The notes: a model not told the origin generated them from the sequence alone. A stretch of DNA of 64,000 nucleotides from Saprospiraceae bacterium (GCA_016715965.1 JADJXG010000001.1:1121501-1185500); one strand, 5' to 3'; numbered from the stretch's first letter, positions 7,300-16,976 are shown. Translations and numbers: made by a program.

Positions 7300-9795
7300 T
7301 TACATCTTTTGAATATTCGGGGAATCCATTTGCTTTCTATACGCATTCAAACCGCAATTTAAAAAATCGTCGTAATCCTTCACGCCTTCTTTGTACCCCC
7401 GGGGTTTGGTGATCACCTGCTCATCCGGTGACATAATCACATATAAAGGTTGCGAATTTTGATTGAAATTGACAATTTGAAAATCGGCCCACTTATTACC
7501 CACATTTCTTATGGGATTCTGAGTAACAGATGAAATTAAAATTGAATCAAGTGGTGCGCGATCATCCACATACAAAGATACCAGCACAAAATCATCGTTT
7601 AGCTTTTTCCTGATCTCATCGTTCACCCAAATATGTTCTTCTGTCTTTCGGCAGTTGACGCAACCGTATCCTGTAAAATCCAACAACAGCGGTCTTCCTG
7701 TTTCCTTGGCATACGCAACCCCTTCGTTGTAATCTTTAAAACAATTGATGTTATTGGCACATTTGGTGAATGAAGGAAATTTGTTTTTAATGCTTGCATC
7801 CAGTACGGGCTCGGGCAAAAAATAATTGTAGGTGGACGGAGGTGCTAAACCACTCATCAATTTGAGAGAGTTGTATGAATTATACTCAGGTATCACTCTG
7901 AATCCAGTGACCAGATAAATGGTCAATGCGAGAAAAGTCACTCCGAAAATCGATCTGGTAACAGACAATTTTTTAACCGGACTGTCGTGAGGAAATTTGA
8001 TAAATCCAAACAAATAAAGTGTAGTAAGCGCGAAAATTACAATCCAAAGACCCATGAATATTTCATAACCCAAAATTCCCCAGTGCTTGGTCATGTCCGC
8101 TACGGAAAGAAACTTAAGTGCAAGAGCCAATTCCAAAAAACCTAGCACCACCTTGACACTTGACATCCATGAGCCGGATTTCGGAAGACTGTTGAGCCAG
8201 GCCGGAAACGCAGCAAAAAGTCCAAAAGGAAGTGCCAAGGCAAGTGAAAACCCAAGCATGACAATGGCTGGTCCTGTGGCTGACTTGGCCGACTCAACAA
8301 TGGCTGAACCAATGATAGGACCTGTACAGGAGAAAGATACGATGGCCAAGGTAAACGCCATAAAAAATATTCCAATCAAGCCCCCTTTGTCTGCAAGTGC
8401 ATCGGTTTTGTTGGACCAACTAGAGGGTAGTGTAATTTCAAAATATCCAAAAAAAGAAAATGCAAATACTATAAAAATCAGAAAAAATAAAACATTGGCA
8501 ATCCAATTGGTAGACAATTCGTTCAGCGCGGTAGCACCAAATAATGCGGTGATCAGCAAACCAATCGCCACATAAATCACTACAATGCTCAATCCGTACA
8601 AAATACCATTGCGAATGCCTGATTTCCGGTCCTTACTACCCTTGGTAAAATAGGATACTGTCAAGGGAATCATGGGAAATACGCAGGGAGTCAATAAAGC
8701 CAACAATCCTCCTAAAAATCCAAAAAAGAGGGTCCAAAAATGATTGGTACCCCTGACCATTTCTTCACCGCACTCACCCACAGGTGATTCAAGTGTGCTT
8801 ACAATTGTTGGAATGGTCTGATCTATCACCGAGCCTCCTGGCATAATTAGACCTGCACCACCTTTATCTCCTTCCAACATCACCGATATTTTTGATGGAT
8901 CTATCTCGAATGCCAGACTTTTAGGGGGAAGACACATGGTGGCATCACAAGTCTGATAGGTGAAATATCCCGTTATTTTCTTGCTGTGATCTTTGACCAT
9001 CAGCTTTTGGTAAAAAAGAACATTTTCTTTATACTTGGTGACGTCCATTTCAAAAATCTCATCATATCCTTTGATCTGATGCTGGCTTTTCTCCTCGATC
9101 AGGCCCAAGGTCTGATAATTTTCTGCAGTATCCCATTCTATGTTCGTAGGAATCGGTCCGTCTTCGGCAATTTGACTGGAATAAATGTACCATCCCTTGT
9201 CGATCTTTGCTTCAAATTCAATTTGGAACTGATCTTCAGAAATCTTTTGGACTTTTGCAGATATTTTGACAGGATCATGCATGCCCTGTGCGGCCTGAAT
9301 TTCCATGGGGTCGGAGGGCAAACTCCCTGCAAAATTGTCTCCACCCAATTGGAATTTAAAGTTCTTTGGAGTAGGTGGGATGCATTTCTCTGAATCGCAG
9401 CACATGTAGTAAATCTCTGCTTCTATCGGTATAGACAGATCCGTCACTTTGACCATTTGTACAAATTCTACCTGATTGTAATACTTGATGACGATCAGAT
9501 TGTCAAACAATGGTTCAGGCCCCTCCTTTTTCTCACCCAATTCTTTGACTTCGCCCAGTAATTGATAATTTGAACCAGCTTTAAAACTCACTTCGGTCGG
9601 TGTCGCTGCATCAGGATCAGACTTCTGGCTGTATATGGCCCAGCTTTCATCCAATTTGCCCCTGATGATAAGTTCATACTTTTGATTTCCAAGGTCTTTT
9701 ACTTCTGTGGTCCATTTGACTGGATCCAATATCTGGGCAGGACAAATAAGCCATCCTGTGATCAAAAGGAAACTTGTAAAAACTAGTTTTGACAT
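7300..9795 (-). CDS. dsbD: Thiol:disulfide interchange protein DsbD
   Basis: An 831-residue transmembrane electron shuttle that carries reducing power from cytosolic thioredoxin to the periplasm. N-terminal signal peptide, two tandem DsbD-alpha-like beta domains (about 20-150 and 170-305, each with a CD..KC/MC..PP motif), a membrane domain of about eight helices (350-650) with the cysteine motifs TPCVFPMIPL and SFSCTGPIIGS, and a C-terminal thioredoxin domain with GYGCVNCRK. Two alpha-like domains rather than one make it longer than E. coli DsbD. It would keep periplasmic cysteines reduced in this T9SS-bearing envelope. Confidence 0.92.
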   Translation of the reverse strand: MSKLVFTSFLLITGWLICPAQILDPVKWTTEVKDLGNQKYELIIRGKLDESWAIYSQKSDPDAATPTEVSFKAGSNYQLLGEVKELGEKKEGPEPLFDNLIVIKYYNQVEFVQMVKVTDLSIPIEAEIYYMCCDSEKCIPPTPKNFKFQLGGDNFAGSLPSDPMEIQAAQGMHDPVKISAKVQKISEDQFQIEFEAKIDKGWYIYSSQIAEDGPIPTNIEWDTAENYQTLGLIEEKSQHQIKGYDEIFEMDVTKYKENVLFYQKLMVKDHSKKITGYFTYQTCDATMCLPPKSLAFEIDPSKISVMLEGDKGGAGLIMPGGSVIDQTIPTIVSTLESPVGECGEEMVRGTNHFWTLFFGFLGGLLALLTPCVFPMIPLTVSYFTKGSKDRKSGIRNGILYGLSIVVIYVAIGLLITALFGATALNELSTNWIANVLFFLIFIVFAFSFFGYFEITLPSSWSNKTDALADKGGLIGIFFMAFTLAIVSFSCTGPIIGSAIVESAKSATGPAIVMLGFSLALALPFGLFAAFPAWLNSLPKSGSWMSSVKVVLGFLELALALKFLSVADMTKHWGILGYEIFMGLWIVIFALTTLYLFGFIKFPHDSPVKKLSVTRSIFGVTFLALTIYLVTGFRVIPEYNSYNSLKLMSGLAPPSTYNYFLPEPVLDASIKNKFPSFTKCANNINCFKDYNEGVAYAKETGRPLLLDFTGYGCVNCRKTEEHIWVNDEIRKKLNDDFVLVSLYVDDRAPLDSILISSVTQNPIRNVGNKWADFQIVNFNQNSQPLYVIMSPDEQVITKPRGYKEGVKDYDDFLNCGLNAYRKQMDSPNIQKM

Positions 9796-9885
9796 ATTCT
9801 TTCTCTAACTTAAATATAGTAACAGTTGATTTATAGATAGTTGGGAAAATCTCTGTATTTAACTGATTTTTAAGGATTTCTATTA

Positions 9886-10605
9886 TCAGGCCAGCAGCGC
9901 ATGGTGCTCCTTCATCCAACTGAACAAACTTTTAAAAATTTCCTTTCCATCCGTATTTCCCAATGCGGACTCGGAGGCGCGTTCAGGATGTGGCATCATT
10001 CCATACACATTTCTTTTTTCGTTGCAGATTCCTGCGATGTTCATACTTGATCCGTTGACATTGCTTTTTTCATTTACCAGCCCATTCTCATCGCAATATT
10101 GAAAAAGGATCTGATTGTTTTTGTGCAAACGATCCAGGGTCAAAGCATCGGCAAAATACCTGCCTTCTGCATGTGCAATGGGAATGGAGTAAGTCTTGTT
10201 GACATCCAGATCATAGGTGAGTGCAGATTGGTTGTTGTTTGGTTTGATCCATACATTGTCGCAAATAAAAAGCTGATCGCGATTGAGCAACAATTGACCT
10301 GGCAAAAGTCCAGCTTCGCATAATATCTGAAACCCATTGCAAATACCGATCACCATTCCTCCATCGGAGGCGAAACGAATAAGCTCTTCCATAATGGGTG
10401 AAAATCTCGCGATGGCCCCACACCTCAAATAATCGCCATAAGAGAACCCACCCGGTAAAACAATGCAATCTCCGGGATTGATCCCATGTAGACTGGTTTC
10501 TTTGTGCCAGATCCTCCTCACTTTATGTCCAAAAACTTCGCCCAAGACATAATGCATGTCATCGTCACAATTGGATCCGGGAAAAGTAATTACGCCAAAA
10601 TTCAT
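9886..10605 (-). CDS. purQ: Phosphoribosylformylglycinamidine synthase, glutaminase subunit
   Basis: A 239-residue class I glutamine amidotransferase that supplies ammonia to PurL in purine synthesis. It starts MNFGVITFPGSNCDDDM, has the nucleophile elbow GICNGFQIL and the C-terminal PHPERAS histidine/glutamate pair. The ATG at 10605 was chosen because it begins the conserved family N-terminus; the frame stays open to 10752, but that extension lies inside the neighbouring membrane-protein gene. A TATTTTTG promoter box (10633-10626) sits 20 nt upstream. A separate PurQ implies the split PurL/PurQ/PurS type; the other subunits are not in this window. Confidence 0.93.
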   Translation of the reverse strand: MNFGVITFPGSNCDDDMHYVLGEVFGHKVRRIWHKETSLHGINPGDCIVLPGGFSYGDYLRCGAIARFSPIMEELIRFASDGGMVIGICNGFQILCEAGLLPGQLLLNRDQLFICDNVWIKPNNNQSALTYDLDVNKTYSIPIAHAEGRYFADALTLDRLHKNNQILFQYCDENGLVNEKSNVNGSSMNIAGICNEKRNVYGMMPHPERASESALGNTDGKEIFKSLFSWMKEHHALLA

Positions 10606-10607
10606 AT

Positions 10608-11624
10608 TTACCAGTTTTGAATTTGCAAAAATAAAGCAGAAAAAGCAAACAAAAGGTGAAGTGTTTCTAAAAGCAATGGGTTTTTGATCTTGGTCAACAA
10701 AAGTCCAAGCAATACGGAAAGGGGCGTCATCAATAAAATCAAATGTGAACAATTATCAAATTTCATAAAAAAGAGGGAAATCAAACTGCAGAGAGTTATC
10801 CAAAACATCAAATCATAGTATTTCTGAATTATTACTGTTCGTTTGATTTTGTAAAAATTGTATTGAATCAATGTTACAATCAAAAGAATCAACAAAATAA
10901 ACAAAACGATAAGTCCTTTTGCGCCGCTTACAGAATTAAATATCGATGAACTGAAATAAGCTTTGATCTGCAACTGGTAAAATATCTTTTCGCTTCCAGT
11001 TACATAACAAATGGTAAAGACCAAAAACAAAATGGTGATCGTTCCTGACATCATTTGAAGCCATTCTTGGACATTTATGCTCCTGAGAATGGTTAGTCCG
11101 GCCAATCCAATCAGAAGAAACCAGATGAAAGGAGGATACAGGATTGCTGCCAACCCAACGAAGAAACCAAAATTGAACAAATGTAAGGCTGTTTGCTTCT
11201 TGATATAAATGCCCATAATTTGTGTGATGGCCAAAATTAAAAATACATTCCCCAACATCACCGGACCAACGTTGGCGGTCAATGGATGCATTGCAGACAA
11301 TAAAATAAAAACAACACCTGCAAACAATTGGCCCTCTGGATTTAGTTTGAATTTATTGACCAAATGGTTTAGCAAAAATGCCTGGAGAATAATTAGAATC
11401 GCGCTCCAAAGATATTGATAAGGACCGTTTAAATGGAAGAGATCTGCCAGATGGTTGTAGATCCATGCCTTTTCGTAGATGGGACTCTTGCCTGAATTAA
11501 AATACAATCCCAAACGCAAAATGAATGCGTATGGAATAATTAATAGAATGTTGAATAATAGGCTTTTACGAAAAATCTGAAGCAAGATCCCAAATTTTTG
11601 CACAATATATGGAAAATAGAACAA
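10608..11624 (-). CDS. DUF6427 family polytopic membrane protein
   Basis: A 338-residue, very hydrophobic protein with roughly nine to ten transmembrane helices spread over its length. Layout and motifs (an early YLWSAILIILQAFLLN helix, HPLTANVGPVMLGN, FVGLAAILYPPFIWFLL) resemble the Bacteroidota DUF6427 family of unknown function. Its stop lies 2 nt before the purQ ATG on the same strand, so the two may be co-transcribed, although purQ also has its own promoter box inside the end of this gene. Divergent from the polyprenyl synthase gene. Confidence 0.7.
   Translation of the reverse strand: MFYFPYIVQKFGILLQIFRKSLLFNILLIIPYAFILRLGLYFNSGKSPIYEKAWIYNHLADLFHLNGPYQYLWSAILIILQAFLLNHLVNKFKLNPEGQLFAGVVFILLSAMHPLTANVGPVMLGNVFLILAITQIMGIYIKKQTALHLFNFGFFVGLAAILYPPFIWFLLIGLAGLTILRSINVQEWLQMMSGTITILFLVFTICYVTGSEKIFYQLQIKAYFSSSIFNSVSGAKGLIVLFILLILLIVTLIQYNFYKIKRTVIIQKYYDLMFWITLCSLISLFFMKFDNCSHLILLMTPLSVLLGLLLTKIKNPLLLETLHLLFAFSALFLQIQNW
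10626..10633 (-). promoter_or_regulatory. Bacteroidota -7 box for purQ
   Basis: Reverse-strand TATTTTTG matches TAnnTTTG, 20 nt upstream of the purQ ATG and inside the 3' end of the DUF6427 gene. Confidence 0.45.
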
Positions 11625-11677
11625 ACCCCTCTGGCCAGCAGCTTTTCAAACAATACCTCTGAGATAACTTACTGAAT

Positions 11678-11685
11678 TATCTTTG
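11678..11685 (+). promoter_or_regulatory. Bacteroidota -7 box for the polyprenyl synthase gene
   Basis: TATCTTTG matches TAnnTTTG and ends 9 nt before the ATG at 11695, so the transcript would be almost leaderless. It overlaps the alternative TTG at 11683 and rules that start out. Confidence 0.55.
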
Positions 11686-11694
11686 CGACTTCTC

Positions 11695-12672
11695 ATGCAA
11701 AATGTCAACTTACATACCATCAAAGATCTGATCAAAGAAGATCTGCGTCAATTTGACCAGCATTTTAGAGAGGCCATTGCCAGCAGGGTATCCTTGCTCG
11801 ATAAAATCAGCTATTATATTGTCAAAACCAAAGGAAAGCAATTCAGACCTATACTAAGTTTGCTTTCTGCCAAAATGTTGGGTGAGATCAATGAAAACAC
11901 CTATACGGCAGCAACCATGGTGGAACTTTTGCATACTGCCACTTTGGTGCATGATGATGTGGTGGATGATTCTGATCAGCGCAGGGGATTTTTTTCCATC
12001 AATGCACTATGGAAAAATAAGATTGCTGTGTTGGTCGGAGATTATTTATTGTCAAGAGGTTTGTTGGTTGCATTGGAAAGAGACCAATTTGGAATGCTTA
12101 AAATACTTTCAAGGGCAGTCACCGATATGAGTGAAGGCGAGTTACTTCAACTTGAAAAAGCTAGAAGACTGGACATCAACCGCAGTGTTTATTTTGAAAT
12201 TATTCAGAAAAAAACAGCTTCCCTCATCGCCGCAGCAGTGACTTGTGGAGCGCAGAGCGTCACCAATGATGTAGAAAAGTTGGATCAAATCTGGCAATTT
12301 GGCATCCAATTGGGCATCGCTTTTCAAATCAAAGATGATCTGATGGATTTATCCGATCACTCCATCGGTAAACCCCTGATCAATGACATCAAAGAAAAGA
12401 AAATGACTTTGCCACTTATCTTGTCATTAGAAAATGCACCCGACAAAGAATCTTCTCAAATCATCCGCGGCATTCGCAAGGATTCATTGGACAAATCCAT
12501 CATCGCTGATACAGTTTCTTTTATCATTCGCAATAAAGGAGTACAACAGTCGAGCGACATGATGCATGAATATAAGTCAAAAGCCTTGGCCATCCTGGAT
12601 GGCTTTGAAGACAATCCTGCCAGACAAGCTTTACAACAGCTTTGCCATTTTGTGACAGAGAGAAATACATAA
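11695..12672 (+). CDS. Polyprenyl diphosphate synthase (long-chain type)
   Basis: A 325-residue all-helical trans-prenyltransferase. It has both aspartate-rich motifs: HDDVVDDSDQRRG (first, about residues 83-95) and QIKDDLMDLSD (second, about 208-218), plus KGKQFRP near residue 44. Length and motifs fit the IspB/heptaprenyl-type synthases that make the menaquinone side chain. This agrees with a menaquinone-linked, b558-type SdhC elsewhere in the window. The start is ATG 11695, because the promoter box covers the earlier TTG. Chain length cannot be read from the sequence. Confidence 0.9.
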   Translation: MQNVNLHTIKDLIKEDLRQFDQHFREAIASRVSLLDKISYYIVKTKGKQFRPILSLLSAKMLGEINENTYTAATMVELLHTATLVHDDVVDDSDQRRGFFSINALWKNKIAVLVGDYLLSRGLLVALERDQFGMLKILSRAVTDMSEGELLQLEKARRLDINRSVYFEIIQKKTASLIAAAVTCGAQSVTNDVEKLDQIWQFGIQLGIAFQIKDDLMDLSDHSIGKPLINDIKEKKMTLPLILSLENAPDKESSQIIRGIRKDSLDKSIIADTVSFIIRNKGVQQSSDMMHEYKSKALAILDGFEDNPARQALQQLCHFVTERNT

Positions 12673-12959
12673 AAAGTTTTTTAGAAATTCAATTGGGTTC
12701 CAATTTTGCATGGGTTGGTTTAAAATCTGAGGCAACCCGATAACTGACTTTTCAAAGAAAAAATAACTGCCAATCCCTGTTTTCAGAAATTTAAAGCTTG
12801 ATTTGACTTCATTTATTCAAACTTATCATCGAAATATTTCTACAATAGACTGGATATATAGTATTTTATATATTATATAAATAAAAATGTGTTTTTATCC
12901 AAATCTGATTCAGGTCAAAATTTTTTACTCTGACCTTTGTCTCAACAAAATTTTAACAA

Positions 12960-14048
12960 ATGAAAACACAAATTTTAAAACCAATTTTAGTTGCTTTTCT
13001 GACTTTAAAAACATTCTCTTACTCAGTAGCTGCAAGTGCAGCCCTGCCCATTGTCACTGTCGCAGGCATTGACATTAAAGGCATCAAAAAAGACAGCGCT
13101 TTGTTGCCAGATCTTGTTATCCACCAACTCCGTGGTATCAATATCTACGATGTAAGCAACCGTAAAGACGGTGAACAAGCTGCAGCCGATAATGGATTTA
13201 AATTGGCTGACTGCCACAGCAAATCTTGCATGGAGAATCTGGGTAGAATCACAGGATCTACCAAAATACTTGGAGGTAGCATTGAGCGGTTCGGAGATAA
13301 AATTTATTTAAACTTCCGCATTTTGGATGTTGCCTCTGGACAAATGGACAAATCTTATTCCATGGAATTCCTTGCATTGGAAGAGAGAATAGGCTTGATG
13401 ATTGAGATTACCCTGCGCAAAATGCATGATCTCAATGTCGATGAACAGTCCCTAAAACAAGTCACTTCTCCACAGACTCTGGAAAGTCAGGTCAACAATC
13501 CCAATATCAGCAGGCTTAACCTGAGCGGACCCAGATTTGGGTTTGGAGTACTTTTTGGAACAGACGGAAAGGATTACCGAAGACCACAGAACCAGGGTGG
13601 CTGGGGTACCTTCCCGGTGGCTTCCCACATTGGATACCAGTTTGAAGTCTCTTACCTCAACCAAGGAAATATCCAGGGATTGTTTGAATTCATTCCATTG
13701 ATCAATGGAATTGAACAAGGTAGTTTCATCCCTTCATTGGCCATCCTTCATGGTGTACGTTCCAATAAATCAGGACTTGAGTTTGCAATTGGAACCAATT
13801 TTTCGATCACCAAAAGAAGAGAAGGTTTTTATCAGGATGGAAAATGGATTTCGGGCAAGTCTCCGGATGGAAGTGAAAGACCAACCCTGCACAATGATGG
13901 GCACGTGAAGATCGAAGGTGGCCTGGTGGTCGCTTTGGGTAAATCTTTCAGAAGCGGATCCATGAATTTTCCGGTCAATTTTTACACTGTATTGCGAAAA
14001 GACAGCCCAAGGATAGGCCTCTCACTGGGGTTCAATACCAAAAAGTAA
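12960..14048 (+). CDS. Secreted protein with TolB/CsgG-like N-terminal domain
   Basis: A 362-residue exported protein with an N-terminal signal peptide. Residues about 30-155 have the alternating pattern of TolB-N/FlgO/CsgG-like domains (GRITGSTKILGGSIERFGDK and LNFRILDVASGQ), ending in a conserved-looking helix. The C-terminal half (190-362) is rich in alternating aromatic and glycine residues and ends LGFNTK, compatible with an outer-membrane beta structure. No enzyme motif is seen. It stands alone, followed by a strong terminator. The name is structural resemblance only. Confidence 0.55.
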   Translation: MKTQILKPILVAFLTLKTFSYSVAASAALPIVTVAGIDIKGIKKDSALLPDLVIHQLRGINIYDVSNRKDGEQAAADNGFKLADCHSKSCMENLGRITGSTKILGGSIERFGDKIYLNFRILDVASGQMDKSYSMEFLALEERIGLMIEITLRKMHDLNVDEQSLKQVTSPQTLESQVNNPNISRLNLSGPRFGFGVLFGTDGKDYRRPQNQGGWGTFPVASHIGYQFEVSYLNQGNIQGLFEFIPLINGIEQGSFIPSLAILHGVRSNKSGLEFAIGTNFSITKRREGFYQDGKWISGKSPDGSERPTLHNDGHVKIEGGLVVALGKSFRSGSMNFPVNFYTVLRKDSPRIGLSLGFNTKK

Positions 14049-14080
14049 TATTTCAATAAATAACACCCTTGTTAATATAC

Positions 14081-14114
14081 GGGGTACGTTCCTCAGGGAA
14101 GGTACCCCTTTTTT
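14081..14114 (+). terminator. Rho-independent terminator
   Basis: A GGGGTAC/GTACCCC stem, continued by an inner TTCC/GGAA pair across a 4-nt loop (14081-14108), is followed by six T. A strong terminator for the gene ending at 14048. Confidence 0.88.
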
Positions 14115-14170
14115 ATTGTTGTTGTTTTGCCCAGCCCATTCTTTGATTTTATTTCAAGATGTGTCTGTCG

Positions 14171-14178
14171 TATCTTTG
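14171..14178 (+). promoter_or_regulatory. Bacteroidota -7 box for the subtilase gene
   Basis: TATCTTTG matches TAnnTTTG. It lies downstream of the first ATG of the open frame (14159) and 16 nt upstream of the GTG at 14195, indicating that translation starts at the GTG. Confidence 0.55.
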
Positions 14179-14194
14179 CCAAAATTTTTTAAAA

Positions 14195-15916
14195 GTGAAG
14201 TATCTCCTTTTCCAAATATCGATATTTTGTTTCTTGCTCAATGGCAATGCTCAAGTGAAGTTGTCCCAGAGTCTTATCCATCATATAGAAAATCATGGCC
14301 GTGCCAATGCAATCCTCTTGTTAAAAGAAAAACCAGTCTTTGCACAATATCAGTCAGGCTGGACCAAAGAAAAAAAGACTTCTTATGTGTACAATGTCTT
14401 GATCAGCCATGCCCGCCAAACACAAAGACCCTTGTTGGATTTTCTAAACCTACATCAAATACCACACAATTCATTTTGGATTGTCAATGCAATCCGCTGT
14501 GAAATAAATTCTGATCAATTGGAATTGCTTGTCAAAAGAAAAGAAATTTCGTCGATTGTCCTCGACCAGGCCATCCACTTATCGTTTAATCTTTCTTCAG
14601 ATCTGCAAAGTTTACAATCCCGCGGACCTGATTTGACCTGGGGGCTTCAGAGAATGGCTGTAGAAGAAGTTTGGAAAATGGGAATCGACGGCAAAGGGGT
14701 CATCCTGGCTGGTCACGACACAGGATACAAATGGGATATGGTCGGCATTAAAGAAAAGTACCGCGGTTGGAATGGTTCCGATGCGGATCATAACTACAAC
14801 TGGCACGATGCCATCCACGAGATTAGTCCGCTTAGTTCTGACAGCATCAATCCCTGTGGCCTTAAGCTGGCAGAGCCCTGCGATGATCACGGACACGGTA
14901 CCCATACTGCCGGTACCATGGTCGGTTATACGGATGATTTGGCTTATGGAGTAGCACCCGGAGCAAAGTGGATTGGTTGTAGAAACATGGAACGCGGCAA
15001 TGGTGCGCCTTCTACTTACATCGAGTGTTTTGAATTTTTTCTGGCACCAACCGATCTGAATGGAATGAATCCCAGGACTGATCTTGCACCCCATGCCATC
15101 AACAACAGTTGGTATTGCAGCCTTTCGGAGGGATGTCATCCTGACAATTTTCATTTTATGGAAGAAGTGATTGATCACCTCACATTGGCGGGTGTGGTGG
15201 TGGTAGTTTCTGCCGGTAATCAGGGAAACAACTGTGGTAGTATTGCCTTTCCGCCCGCTATATTCAAAAATAGCTTTACCGTTGGTTCATTTGCCGAGAA
15301 TGATACCATCAGTTCTTTTAGCAGCATCGGACCTGTATATATTGATAGTAGTCTTAGAATTAAACCCGATGTAGTAGCTCCTGGAAGCGGAGTTTTGTCA
15401 AGACCGCTTTCCGGTAATCTGGAAGCATGGAATGGCACAAGCATGGCAGGTCCACATGTTGCCGGATTGGTGGCACTAATTATACAGGCCAACCCTGAGC
15501 TATCCGGACAGGTAGAAAAAATTCGGGAGATCATCCAGCAATCTGCAAGAATGCATGATGCTTCTGTGCAATGCGATGGTTTAGATTCAACTGCCAGGCC
15601 CAATCAGATGTATGGATACGGCAAGATCATGGCGCTTGAAGCCGTAAGAAGAGCCATCGTATTAAAATTAAAAAAAGAGGATTCAACTCCAAAAACAAGT
15701 TTTCTTTTACCCAATCCTGTAAAAGATATTCTAAGCGTTCATTCCACCAAAGAAGGTGTTTACACCGTTACAATCACAGACTTGAGTGGCAAAGTGGTTT
15801 ACTTTTCAAAAGAAAATCACAGCTCCCATCAAATCAATCTACAAAATTTGAATCAAGGGGTCTATTTGGTAAATTTATCCAATGAACCCATTTGGCACAA
15901 ACTGATCAAAATTTAA
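14195..15916 (+). CDS. S8 subtilisin-like protease with T9SS sorting domain
   Basis: A secreted serine protease of 573 residues. From the GTG at 14195 it has a textbook signal peptide (MKYLLFQISIFCFLLNGNAQ). An N-terminal propeptide-like region is followed by the S8 domain: catalytic Asp in GHDTGY, His in DDHGHGTHTAGTM, oxyanion Asn in VVSAGNQGNN and Ser in NGTSMAGPHVAGL. The last 75 residues (FLLPNPVKDILSVHS through GVYLVNLS) are a type A T9SS C-terminal sorting domain, so the enzyme should cross the outer membrane by T9SS and be attached by PorU. The ATG at 14159 lies upstream of the promoter box. Confidence 0.93.
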   Translation: MKYLLFQISIFCFLLNGNAQVKLSQSLIHHIENHGRANAILLLKEKPVFAQYQSGWTKEKKTSYVYNVLISHARQTQRPLLDFLNLHQIPHNSFWIVNAIRCEINSDQLELLVKRKEISSIVLDQAIHLSFNLSSDLQSLQSRGPDLTWGLQRMAVEEVWKMGIDGKGVILAGHDTGYKWDMVGIKEKYRGWNGSDADHNYNWHDAIHEISPLSSDSINPCGLKLAEPCDDHGHGTHTAGTMVGYTDDLAYGVAPGAKWIGCRNMERGNGAPSTYIECFEFFLAPTDLNGMNPRTDLAPHAINNSWYCSLSEGCHPDNFHFMEEVIDHLTLAGVVVVVSAGNQGNNCGSIAFPPAIFKNSFTVGSFAENDTISSFSSIGPVYIDSSLRIKPDVVAPGSGVLSRPLSGNLEAWNGTSMAGPHVAGLVALIIQANPELSGQVEKIREIIQQSARMHDASVQCDGLDSTARPNQMYGYGKIMALEAVRRAIVLKLKKEDSTPKTSFLLPNPVKDILSVHSTKEGVYTVTITDLSGKVVYFSKENHSSHQINLQNLNQGVYLVNLSNEPIWHKLIKI

Positions 15917-15923
15917 TGGGACG

Positions 15924-16976
15924 ATGGGAAAACTCTTGTACAACAGAATAGACCGCAGGGTGCTTTTGGAAAAAATGCGGAACAACGATGAGGTCAGAAA
16001 AACCATTTCGTTTTACAAATACCACAAAATTGGAAATCCTCAGATATTCAGGGACCACTTGTTTGTCTTGTTGAGTGAGGCTCAAGTGCTTGGAAGAATT
16101 TATGTGGCCAATGAAGGCATCAATGCACAAATCTCAGTTCCAGAATCGCAATTGGAAAAATTGATTGCGTTAAAGGACGAAATTACTTTTCTCAAAAACA
16201 TCCGTCTGAATTATGCCATCCAAGACGATGGTCGCAGTTTCTTCAAATTAATTATCAAAGTGAGGAAAAAAATAGTGGCTGATGGTCTGGACGACAAGAG
16301 CTTTGATGTAACGAACACTGGCGTCCATTTGAATGCCAAAGAATTTAACGAACTTTCGTCCAAAGAAAATGCGATCATAGTGGATATGCGAAACCATTAT
16401 GAAAGCGAAGTTGGTCACTTTCACAATGCCATAACTCCGGATGTGGTGACTTTCAGAGAATCACTTCCCCTCATTGCAGACATGCTATCAGACAAGAAAG
16501 AACAACCAGTATTGATGTATTGTACCGGTGGTATCCGATGTGAAAAAGCATCTGCTTATATGAAGTACCGCGGATTTAAAGACGTTTATCAACTCAACGG
16601 AGGAATCATTGAATACGCCAGACAAGTAAAAGAACAAGGATTGGAAAATAAATTCCTTGGAAAAAATTTCGTATTTGACGAAAGGCTTGGAGAAAAGATC
16701 TCAGATGAAACCATCAGCAAATGCCACCAATGCGGTGCTGCGTGTGACAGTCATACCAATTGTCTCAACGATCATTGCCATATCTTATTTATCCAATGTC
16801 CGAATTGTGCTGCCAAATACAATCGATGCTGTTCTAAAAAATGCGCAGATTACGTACAACTCCCTAAAGAAGAAAAAGAAAAATTACAACAACAAAATAT
16901 TCGATTTAACGGATCTGCTTTTTCCAAAGGAAGATACAAAGCCCTCAAACCAGATCAGGGCTTGAATCTTTCCTAA
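15924..16976 (+). CDS. trhO: tRNA uridine(34) hydroxylase TrhO
   Basis: A 350-residue rhodanese-related protein of the YceA/TrhO family, which hydroxylates U34 of certain tRNAs in an oxygen-dependent step (the ho5U route). It has an N-terminal ferredoxin-like domain with ISFYKYHKIGNP and VANEGINAQIS, a central rhodanese domain with the catalytic cysteine in LMYCTGGIRCEKASAYM, and a C-terminal cysteine-rich metal-binding part (CHQCGAACDSHTNC, then CPNCAAKYNRCCSKKC). It starts 7 nt after the subtilase gene. It is the third rhodanese-fold protein in the first 17 kb. Confidence 0.93.
   Translation: MGKLLYNRIDRRVLLEKMRNNDEVRKTISFYKYHKIGNPQIFRDHLFVLLSEAQVLGRIYVANEGINAQISVPESQLEKLIALKDEITFLKNIRLNYAIQDDGRSFFKLIIKVRKKIVADGLDDKSFDVTNTGVHLNAKEFNELSSKENAIIVDMRNHYESEVGHFHNAITPDVVTFRESLPLIADMLSDKKEQPVLMYCTGGIRCEKASAYMKYRGFKDVYQLNGGIIEYARQVKEQGLENKFLGKNFVFDERLGEKISDETISKCHQCGAACDSHTNCLNDHCHILFIQCPNCAAKYNRCCSKKCADYVQLPKEEKEKLQQQNIRFNGSAFSKGRYKALKPDQGLNLS

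Noticed and set aside
8087..8575. 162-codon forward ORF opposite dsbD
   Set aside because: Antisense shadow of the DsbD membrane domain; composition follows the complementary codons and no domain is recognised.
10606..10752. Longer start for purQ
   Set aside because: It lies inside the DUF6427 gene and upstream of a promoter box; PurQ proteins begin at the MNFGVITFPGSN equivalent.
14612..15178. 188-codon reverse ORF inside the subtilase gene
   Set aside because: It overlaps the catalytic domain of a well-supported gene in the opposite direction and has no recognisable family.
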